Below, piece by piece: positions 5,911 to 11,660 of a DNA stretch of 17,661 nucleotides. The notes under the pieces are model-generated. The model worked only from the letters and a program-made list of their open reading frames with translations. It was not told the DNA's origin and ran no database searches. Position 1 is the stretch's first letter; the number at the start of each line of letters is the position of its first letter. This stretch comes from Candidatus Delongbacteria bacterium (GTDB lineage: Bacteria > Delongbacteria > UBA4055), in contig JAQICF010000031.1 of the NCBI GenBank assembly GCA_027858795.1, positions 1-17,661 on the forward strand. Direction: 5' to 3'. A program made the translations under genes and the position numbers.

Positions 5911-8070
5911 TTATTGATGTTTCTCTAATACTTCCATTACTTCAGGAAGGTCCATTCCAAGATCTTTCATGTGAGCTAAAGTAGGAATACCATTTTTTGT
6001 CCAACCTCTTCTCTTATAAACTGAGTCTAAAAGTTGTTCGTATTGGCCTTCTCTGTGCGTTCTTGTGATAGCCATTTTTTCTTCAATTGACTTACCTGCA
6101 GGATCAACTCCAATATCTTCTTTCATTTGTCTATCGTATTGTTCTTCAAGACTTTTGTATTCCACAGCAGTAACAGGACCTGCAGCTCTATAAGGTTGAG
6201 CATCATGCTTTCTTAGACCATATCCTCTACGAATATTGAAAGTTCTTTGGTAGTTATAAACTCTCTCTGATTGTCGGATCATTTCTGTTTTATCTATATT
6301 TCCACCAGTAACAGCATTATATATCGCTATATAATTCTCTACGTGTTCTGGAACCTTTCCCGGTTCATCCGTTTCCGAGTTACCAATTGGCTCTACATCA
6401 TTCCAAGGAAGTTTACATAATCCCATTAGTCCGAACCAGGTTCTGAACATTGGGAAATAATGAAGTGCTTCTGCCTTATCATCAAAAGTAGGTATTTGCT
6501 TATTTACCATGTCCATAAAGATCAACCAAGCTTCATCGTGCTGAGGACCTTTATTTGTCATTGCATATCCACCCTGTTGAGCTAAAGATTCTTTAGAAAC
6601 ATACTGTGAGTATTCAAGTCCTTTATTCTCCATAGCGATATCTTGCATGAATTTAGGATCAGCACCAAAATTCTCTGCAAAATACTTTTTCATTCCTCTA
6701 CTACCAAGACCTGCGATCTTTCCGAAACCTTCTCCTCTTGCCATTTGGTGAATTAATTCTAAAGCTGCATCATCATTACCAAAACTAAGATCAAGACCAC
6801 CTGTATGCTCTAAAGTGATCAAACCCTTCTCGAAACATTCCATAACAAATGCTGTCATTGTTCCGAAAGAAATAGTATCAATTCCGTAAGTATCACAATA
6901 GAAATTTAACTCAATAACTGTTTCAGGATTGAAAATACCACAATTGGAACCAACACCTGCTGCAGTTTCATATTCAGGTCCGTCAACGATAACTTTATCA
7001 CCTTTGTAAGGTCCTGTCTTCAATTCGAAATCATCTACACCTTTACAGCAATTCATTGTACATCCTATCCAACATCCATCATTCATACCTTGAGTAAAAT
7101 ATGAATTCCAAACTCTTGAATGTAAATTATCTGCATCTTTATGAGATCCGTATTGAAAATTGTGTGTTGGAAGAAGGTTATAATCGTTCATGATATTAAC
7201 TAAGTGAGCAGTACCTTCTTGCTTCATTCTACATTGATCAGGATCAAGATCTTTCATCTCTTTAGCAAATTTAGCACCTTTTTCTTTGATTGCCGGCATA
7301 TCTGCAACATGGTTTGGATCCGCAGTAACTCCAGTAGTTTTAACGACAACTGCTTTGATTTTCTTATCTCTAAGAACTGTACCAATACCACCTCTTCCTG
7401 CTTGTTTCAATCTTATATTTTTTCTTTTTATATCATACCAACTAAAATTTAATAGACCTATCATTGTGTTCTCTGCTGCCATACCTGCTGATATTACAGA
7501 AATATTTTTCATATCTCTCGGAGCTTCTGAATCAGAATACATTTCAGTAAGTTGCTCAGCTAAGATGTGACTATCCATTGCCTCCGCAGGAGCTTCTTCA
7601 ATAGTAATCTTACCTTCTTTACCATCTATTACGATAACAACATCTTTTTTCGCTTTACCTTGAAGCTCCAACGAATCATATCCTGCAAACTTCAAGAAAG
7701 GACCAAAGTAACCACCAACATTACTATCAATAACGATGTCAGTCATTGGAGAAATTGCAACAACTATCGATTTTCCTGCACCTGCATATTGAGTAATTCC
7801 GGCAATAGGTCCAGGAGAGATTATTATCTCATTCTCAGGATCATTCCATTTTGTATCAGGCTTAGTTCCATCCCATAACATTTTAAGTCCGTATCCTTTT
7901 CCACCAATAAATTTATCTTTCATTGATTGTGGAACAACTTTTTCCTTGATAGTGTTATCATCAAGATTGATGTATAATGTTCTGTCTGCGTAACCTCTAG
8001 AAAGTTCTTTTACTTCAAAGTCGAACTCTTTAACTAGGTTATGCTTAGCTTTCATTTCTGCTACATTCAT
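5911..8070 (-). CDS. Aldehyde:ferredoxin oxidoreductase family tungstopterin enzyme
   Basis: A 719-residue member of the AOR family, cytoplasmic, longer than the roughly 605-620 of classical aldehyde oxidoreductases. The N-terminal domain has GGKGYGLKML, SPGPIAGITQYAGAGKS and NVGGYFGPFLKFAGYD (pterin-binding half). The central region has the family signature RGGIGTVLRDKKIKAVVV. The [4Fe-4S] ligands appear as Cys333, Cys337 and Cys341 (CWIGCTMNC) plus Cys552 in GLCKLPW, a CX3CX3C spacing compared with CX2CX3C of Pyrococcus AOR. Family members oxidise aldehydes, or reduce acids, with ferredoxin as electron carrier; the substrate here is unknown. No ferredoxin or flavoprotein subunit is adjacent. 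Two Met codons open the frame (8073, 8070). AAGGAG at 8076-8081 is 2 and 5 bases away respectively, so the second is chosen. First gene of the operon. Confidence 0.93.
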   Translation of the reverse strand: MNVAEMKAKHNLVKEFDFEVKELSRGYADRTLYINLDDNTIKEKVVPQSMKDKFIGGKGYGLKMLWDGTKPDTKWNDPENEIIISPGPIAGITQYAGAGKSIVVAISPMTDIVIDSNVGGYFGPFLKFAGYDSLELQGKAKKDVVIVIDGKEGKITIEEAPAEAMDSHILAEQLTEMYSDSEAPRDMKNISVISAGMAAENTMIGLLNFSWYDIKRKNIRLKQAGRGGIGTVLRDKKIKAVVVKTTGVTADPNHVADMPAIKEKGAKFAKEMKDLDPDQCRMKQEGTAHLVNIMNDYNLLPTHNFQYGSHKDADNLHSRVWNSYFTQGMNDGCWIGCTMNCCKGVDDFELKTGPYKGDKVIVDGPEYETAAGVGSNCGIFNPETVIELNFYCDTYGIDTISFGTMTAFVMECFEKGLITLEHTGGLDLSFGNDDAALELIHQMARGEGFGKIAGLGSRGMKKYFAENFGADPKFMQDIAMENKGLEYSQYVSKESLAQQGGYAMTNKGPQHDEAWLIFMDMVNKQIPTFDDKAEALHYFPMFRTWFGLMGLCKLPWNDVEPIGNSETDEPGKVPEHVENYIAIYNAVTGGNIDKTEMIRQSERVYNYQRTFNIRRGYGLRKHDAQPYRAAGPVTAVEYKSLEEQYDRQMKEDIGVDPAGKSIEEKMAITRTHREGQYEQLLDSVYKRRGWTKNGIPTLAHMKDLGMDLPEVMEVLEKHQ

Positions 8071-8075
8071 CATAA

Positions 8076-8081
8076 CTCCTT
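8076..8081 (-). promoter_or_regulatory. Shine-Dalgarno deciding the AOR start
   Basis: AAGGAG on the minus strand is 5 bases from the ATG at 8070 and only 2 from the ATG at 8073, which favours the inner codon. Confidence 0.6.
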
Positions 8082-8244
8082 ATTATTTATATAGTTAATT
8101 AATAGTTGATTCAATTCTATAGTCCAGCAAAAAAAGATAAGAAACAAGTCTATGTGAGTCAAGAAAATAGTTAAATAAAAAATATAGAAAAAAACTAAAT
8201 TTCTGCATTATTTTCCAAGTGTTTTTATTCAAATTTTATTTTGC

Positions 8245-8275
8245 TTGTTTTTTAATCTTTGATTTATTATATTTG
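8245..8275 (+). promoter_or_regulatory. Bacteroidota-like promoter (TTG-N20-TAnnTTTG)
   Basis: TATATTTG (8268-8275) matches the Bacteroidota -7 consensus TAnnTTTG exactly. TTG at 8245-8247 with a 20-base spacer fits the -33 element, though its fourth base (C in CTTG) differs from TTTG. A start near 8280 would give a short leader to the lipoprotein ATG at 8306. The rest of the 232-base divergent gap (8074-8305) is AT-rich with no other clear signal; no promoter for AOR could be assigned with confidence. Confidence 0.4.
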
Positions 8276-8305
8276 AAGCCGTATTTGACGAGATAGGTGT
8301 AAATT

Positions 8306-8764
8306 ATGAAATTAAAGACTGTAATTACATCCTTAACCATGCTGATAATGTTAGCTGGTTGTGTCTCTTCTGCTATTGGAACTAAAGATAGTGACAGTGG
8401 ATTGAAAGAAAATATCAGTCTTGTTTCATTGAAGTTCTATACAGCGGACTCAAAGGGTGTTGAGAATAAGTATCGTGTTTATAACACAGAATTCAGAAAA
8501 GATGCTGTTGATTATATCTGGTACGAACTTCTCGTTGAAAATAGAACGATTAAAAATTCTACTCTGTTGTTAAAAGAACAGTGGTATGATGGTACAAGTT
8601 TATTGTTGCATTCACAACAAAAGACAATGAATCTCCCTGTTGGGAAAAAGCATCTTGAGTATTCGGCGGGTATTGTCAATGATTGGGGAAATGGAACTTA
8701 TATCCTCAAATTGTATCAAGACAGCTTGAAACTAGTAGAGAAAGAGTTTAAAATTATTAATTAA
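8306..8764 (+). CDS. Small lipoprotein of unknown function
   Basis: A 152-residue protein with a lipoprotein signal peptide: KLK, hydrophobic core, lipobox LAGC with the acylated Cys19. The residues after Cys are VSSA, with no aspartate at +2, which in enterobacteria would favour the outer membrane. The mature part is predicted mostly beta. Its end (DWGNGTYILKLYQDSLKLVE) resembles the last strands of small immunoglobulin-like modules in which a WxxGxY turn is followed by paired strands. I do not recognise the family. The ribosome site is AGGTG upstream of the ATG. The gene is 19 bases upstream of the Cys-pair protein gene and shares its terminator, so the two probably form an operon. Confidence 0.85.
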   Translation: MKLKTVITSLTMLIMLAGCVSSAIGTKDSDSGLKENISLVSLKFYTADSKGVENKYRVYNTEFRKDAVDYIWYELLVENRTIKNSTLLLKEQWYDGTSLLLHSQQKTMNLPVGKKHLEYSAGIVNDWGNGTYILKLYQDSLKLVEKEFKIIN

Positions 8765-8783
8765 AACATAGAAGGAGCCTAAA

Positions 8784-8969
8784 ATGGCTAAGAAACAAGT
8801 TTATGGACAAAAAGCAGGAAGGGGTTTATGCGCTGTATGTGGTGAGCAAATCCAACATATTAAGATCATTAAACCTTTCATTGGTAGTAAAAAACATTTT
8901 AAATTTAATGATAATGTGGTCAAAGTTTGCAAATGTCCAAGCAAAACACTTGATTCCTATCTAAAGTAG
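8784..8969 (+). CDS. 61-residue Cys-pair (putative zinc-binding) basic protein
   Basis: A small lysine-rich protein with CAVC (Cys16, Cys19) near the start and CKC (Cys49, Cys51) near the end, separated by 29 residues. This fits one zinc ribbon or treble clef with an unusual CX1C knuckle. His25 and His38 are alternative ligands. The MAKKQ start, size and charge resemble a ribosomal protein. However, it lacks the L28 core (the TGK and HANNKTKR-type segments), so that name is not used. AAGGAG is 6 bases before the ATG. It follows the lipoprotein gene by 19 bases and is closed by a strong terminator. Function unknown; RNA or ribosome binding is a guess from composition. Confidence 0.78.
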   Translation: MAKKQVYGQKAGRGLCAVCGEQIQHIKIIKPFIGSKKHFKFNDNVVKVCKCPSKTLDSYLK

Positions 8970-9002
8970 AAAAAAAAGTGTCCGGACGGACACTTTTTTT
9001 TT
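8970..9002. terminator. Strong intrinsic terminator after the lipoprotein operon
   Basis: Stem AGTGTCC (8977-8983) with GGACACT (8988-8994), loop GGAC. It is extended by a run of A before and a run of eight T after (8995-9002), giving a total stem of up to 14 bp. It ends the two-gene operon before asnS and is symmetrical enough to work in both directions. Confidence 0.92.
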
Positions 9003-9039
9003 AACCTAAAAATTTAAAACCTAAAAAACGGAGGAACAT

Positions 9040-10431
9040 ATGGAAACAACTTCGATCAAGAAAATCTGGCGTGAAGGTAAAGATCTAGTTAATTCTGATA
9101 TCCTGATCTCCGGATGGGTCAGAACATCCCGAACATCTAAAACATTTGGTTTCATTGAATTAAACGATGGAACTTTCTTTAAAAATATACAGATCGTATT
9201 TGATGATAAATTAGATAATTTTAATGAACTTGCTAAGATATCAATTGGATCTTCCCTTATTATTAACGGAAAGCTTGTTGAATCTCCTGGTGACAAGCAA
9301 CCATTTGAAATACATGCAACGAATATTGAAATTGCAGGTGTTTGTGAAGCTGATTTCCCACTTCAAAAGAAAAGACATACAAGAGAATATTTAAGAACTA
9401 TCGCTCATTTGAGACCTAGAACTAACTTATTTTCTGCTGTGTTTAGAGTAAGAGGTTTAATCGCTTATGCTATTCATAAATATTTCACTGAAGGTGGATT
9501 TGTTTATGTTCATACTCCAATTATCACTTCTAGTGATGCTGAAGGTGCTGGTGAAATGTTCAGAGTTTCAACTTTGGATCCTGAGAGATTGCCTAAGACA
9601 GAAAAGGGCGGTATTGATTATTCTAAGGATTTCTTCGGAAAATCAACAAACCTTACTGTAAGTGGTCAACTTGCAGTTGAGAACTTTTCTGCTGCTTTGA
9701 GAAATGTATATACTTTCGGTCCTACTTTCAGAGCTGAAAAATCATATACTCAAACCCATGCATCTGAATTTTGGATGGTTGAACCTGAGATGGCATTTGC
9801 TGAACTTAGCGATGATATGGATGTTGCTGAAGATATGATGAAATTTATTATTTCTTATCTTTTAGAACATGCACCTGAAGAAATGGAATTTTTCAACCAA
9901 TGGGTTGATAAAACTCTTATGGAGAGATTAATAAATGTAAGAGATTCTAAATTTGAAAGAATTACATATACCGAAGCTATCGAACATCTTGAAAAATCCG
10001 GTAAGAAATTTGAGTTTAAGCCAGAATGGGGTAAAGACCTTCAGACTGAACATGAAAGATATCTTACTGAAGAAGTTTTCAGTAAACCTATATTTGTAAC
10101 TGATTATCCAAAAGATATCAAAGCTTTCTATATGAGAATGAACGATGATAACAAAACAGTAGCAGCTATGGATCTTCTTGTACCTGGCATTGGTGAAATC
10201 ATCGGTGGAAGCCAGCGTGAGGAAAGACATGATCTTCTACTTAAGAGAATCAAAGAAATGGGTCTTGATAAAGAAGAATACTGGTGGTATCTTGATCTTA
10301 GAAGATTCGGAACTAACAAACACTGTGGTTTCGGTCTTGGATTTGAAAGAACTGTTATGTACATGACTGGTGTCGAAAACATCAGAGACGTAATCCCTTT
10401 CCCAAGAACACCAAAAAACGCAGAATTTTAG
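9040..10431 (+). CDS. asnS: Asparagine--tRNA ligase
   Basis: A 463-residue class IIb aminoacyl-tRNA synthetase that attaches asparagine to tRNA-Asn; the length is normal for bacterial AsnS. The N-terminal OB fold binds the anticodon ([20 protein letters not shown] at 21-40, with the GWVR signature). The catalytic core has [16 protein letters not shown] (164-179), the AsnRS-type insert around 180-205, motif 2 from FRAEKSYT to SEFWMVEPE (230-250), and motif 3 GFGLGFER (430-437) with the ATP-binding Arg437. GGAGGA lies 5 bases before the ATG. It has its own unit after the strong terminator. The GC-rich palindrome just after the stop is not followed by a good T-run, so transcription may continue towards the epimerase gene. 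Confidence 0.97.
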   Translation: METTSIKKIWREGKDLVNSDILISGWVRTSRTSKTFGFIELNDGTFFKNIQIVFDDKLDNFNELAKISIGSSLIINGKLVESPGDKQPFEIHATNIEIAGVCEADFPLQKKRHTREYLRTIAHLRPRTNLFSAVFRVRGLIAYAIHKYFTEGGFVYVHTPIITSSDAEGAGEMFRVSTLDPERLPKTEKGGIDYSKDFFGKSTNLTVSGQLAVENFSAALRNVYTFGPTFRAEKSYTQTHASEFWMVEPEMAFAELSDDMDVAEDMMKFIISYLLEHAPEEMEFFNQWVDKTLMERLINVRDSKFERITYTEAIEHLEKSGKKFEFKPEWGKDLQTEHERYLTEEVFSKPIFVTDYPKDIKAFYMRMNDDNKTVAAMDLLVPGIGEIIGGSQREERHDLLLKRIKEMGLDKEEYWWYLDLRRFGTNKHCGFGLGFERTVMYMTGVENIRDVIPFPRTPKNAEF

Positions 10432-10434
10432 TAA

Positions 10435-10454
10435 GGAACGCAGGAATGCGTTCC
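10435..10454. repeat. GC-rich palindrome after asnS
   Basis: Perfect 7-bp arms GGAACGC (10435-10441) and GCGTTCC (10448-10454) around the loop AGGAAT. It is unusually GC-rich for this DNA. It is followed only by CTCTTT, so it is at best a weak terminator. It belongs in style with the palindromes at 11002, 14022 and 14056. Confidence 0.65.
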
Positions 10455-10474
10455 CTCTTTAGCGAATAAAAAAA

Positions 10475-10549
10475 TGTCATTATCGGACTTGATCCGGTAA
10501 TCCATAAAAGAGTGGATCCCCGGTTCTGGATTCCAGCCCGAGGATGACA
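10475..10549. repeat. 75-bp TGTCAT...ATGACA double-hairpin element (REP/MITE-like)
   Basis: The element is bounded by exact inverted ends TGTCAT (10475-10480) and ATGACA (10544-10549). Inside are two imperfect hairpins. The left is TTATCGGA with TCCGGTAA around CTTGA. The right is ATCCCCGG with CCGAGGAT around the CTGGATTCCAG section. The wording 'cggacttgatccggtaatcca ... gatccccgg' (broken here) is the kind seen in dispersed intergenic palindromes of many bacterial genomes. It has no coding capacity. It separates asnS from the epimerase gene, and its far end is about 20 bases from the epimerase ribosome site. Confidence 0.65.
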
Positions 10550-10582
10550 AGATAGGACGAAACAAAACAAGGAAAAACAATC

Positions 10583-10981
10583 ATGCTTAAAAAAATCAAT
10601 CACATCGGTATTGCAGTTAATAATCTTAAAGAAGCTGCTGAAAAATATGTTGGCATTACTGGTATCACTGACTACAAAACAGAGTATGTTGAAGGTCAGG
10701 ACGTTGATGTTGCAATGTTTAAAGTTGGTGAGAGTCAAATAGAATTACTTCAGGGCAGATCAGAAAAATCACCTATATTCAAATATTTAGAAAAGAATAG
10801 AGAGGGTCTTCACCATGTTGCATACGAGGTTGAAGATGTTGAGAAAACTTTAGCCGATCTAAAAGAAAAAGGTTATAGACTTATTGACGAAACTCCAAGA
10901 GTTGGAGCCGGTGGACATAAGATAGCTTTTATCCATCCAAAATCTACTGGTGGTGTATTGACCGAATTAATCCAAGTATAA
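10583..10981 (+). CDS. mce: Methylmalonyl-CoA epimerase
   Basis: A 132-residue glyoxalase/VOC-fold enzyme that interconverts (S)- and (R)-methylmalonyl-CoA between propionyl-CoA carboxylase or decarboxylase and methylmalonyl-CoA mutase. Metal-ligand positions are visible: His7 in NHIGIAV, an acidic residue in SQIELLQG (Glu54 region), His78 in GLHHVAYEV, and Glu128 in GVLTELI. The family signature IDETPRVGAGGHKIAFIHPKS is complete. Both VOC half-modules are present and the length is normal. AAGGA lies about 9 bases before the ATG. No mutase or carboxylase gene is in the window, so it is a stand-alone locus. It implies propionate/succinate interconversion elsewhere in the genome. Confidence 0.95.
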   Translation: MLKKINHIGIAVNNLKEAAEKYVGITGITDYKTEYVEGQDVDVAMFKVGESQIELLQGRSEKSPIFKYLEKNREGLHHVAYEVEDVEKTLADLKEKGYRLIDETPRVGAGGHKIAFIHPKSTGGVLTELIQV

Positions 10982-11001
10982 TTTTTGTATCGTATTTGTA
11001 C

Positions 11002-11023
11002 GGGAAGGCTCCAACGCCTTCCC
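11002..11023. repeat. GC-rich palindrome after mce
   Basis: Perfect 8-bp arms GGGAAGGC (11002-11009) and GCCTTCCC (11016-11023), loop TCCAAC. There is no T-run after it, so it is not a normal terminator. Confidence 0.65.
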
Positions 11024-11043
11024 ACTGCGTTATATATAACTCA

Positions 11044-11068
11044 AATGGCTTTTTACGTGCCTTTTTTT
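11044..11068 (+). terminator. Weak terminator candidate after mce
   Basis: GGC (11047-11049) pairs with GCC (11059-11061), with flanking A and T bases adding a few pairs across one mismatch, followed by seven T (11062-11068). The stem is weak; together with the palindrome at 11002 it may end the mce transcript. Confidence 0.4.
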
Positions 11069-11150
11069 TATTAATTTTCATTGCACTAAGCACGATCTTG
11101 AGTTAAATTAATATTTCAGCAATAATATTTTATTCAATTTGGAGTTTTTC

Positions 11151-11612
11151 ATGGTAGAACTTTTACAAAAAGCGGACATATTTAAGGGTTGTAAAGTAAA
11201 TTTATTGAAGCAGATCAGTGCTTTTACCAGCGTTGAAGCTATTGTTCCTGGACAAATATTATTAAAAGAAGATGAAGAAAATGATTATGATCTTTTTATT
11301 GTTGTCTCTGGAAGAGTTCAGATTTATGTTTCGTCTAAATTTTTTGCTGATGATAAAGAAGAGAATAAGACTATTTATACTATCAATCCTGGTGATAACT
11401 TTGGGGAGATGTCTTGTATTATCAAAAGGAGAAGAAGTGCTTCTGCAAAAGCTATTACTGAAGGTGAGATCTTAAGAATTGATGGTAATAAGCTTACTAC
11501 TTTATTTGAAAATAATAACGAAGCCGGTTACAATATCTTAAAGAAATTATATGCTTCACTTTATGAAAGAATTCAAAATTCTAATTTTATGTTACGAAAT
11601 TATTTGATATAG
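11151..11612 (+). CDS. Stand-alone cyclic-nucleotide-binding (CRP/FNR effector-type) domain protein
   Basis: A 153-residue cytoplasmic protein made of a single cNMP-binding beta roll. The phosphate-binding cassette is FGEMSCIIKRRRSASA (84-99): Gly85-Glu86 and Arg95-Ser96-Ala97 match the GE...R(S/T)A pattern that holds the ribose-phosphate in cAMP/cGMP binders. After the roll there is one helical tail (about 115-150), but no helix-turn-helix, so it is not a DNA-binding CRP. It may act by binding a partner. The ATG at 11151 is chosen because GGAG lies 6 bases upstream. An in-frame TTG at 11139 overlaps that ribosome site and is rejected. It has its own terminator. Confidence 0.88.
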   Translation: MVELLQKADIFKGCKVNLLKQISAFTSVEAIVPGQILLKEDEENDYDLFIVVSGRVQIYVSSKFFADDKEENKTIYTINPGDNFGEMSCIIKRRRSASAKAITEGEILRIDGNKLTTLFENNNEAGYNILKKLYASLYERIQNSNFMLRNYLI

Positions 11613-11633
11613 TGATTTGTTACTGTTAAATTT

Positions 11634-11660
11634 AAAAGACCTAAAATTGGGTCTTTTTTT
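11634..11660. terminator. Intrinsic terminator between the cNMP protein and pbpC
   Basis: Stem AAAAGACC (11634-11641) with GGTCTTTT (11650-11657), then further T. The T-run overlaps the stop codon region of the convergent pbpC gene. It can serve both directions. Confidence 0.85.

Noticed and set aside
7204..7878. Several open frames on the plus strand across AOR
   Set aside because: They overlap each other and the well-supported AOR gene on the other strand; no ribosome sites and no domain features.
8074..8305. Molybdenum/tungsten cofactor riboswitch in front of AOR
   Set aside because: The gap is AT-rich with no extended stems of the expected kind that I can find by eye.
8784..8969. Ribosomal protein L28 (rpmB)
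   Set aside because: Size and basic charge fit, but the L28 core segments are absent and the Cys pattern is different.
11110..11129. AATATT inverted repeat before the cNMP protein gene
   Set aside because: A six-base AT-only match in very AT-rich DNA is expected by chance.
11139..11141. TTG start for the cyclic-nucleotide-binding protein
   Set aside because: It overlaps the GGAG ribosome site of the ATG at 11151, which has ideal spacing.
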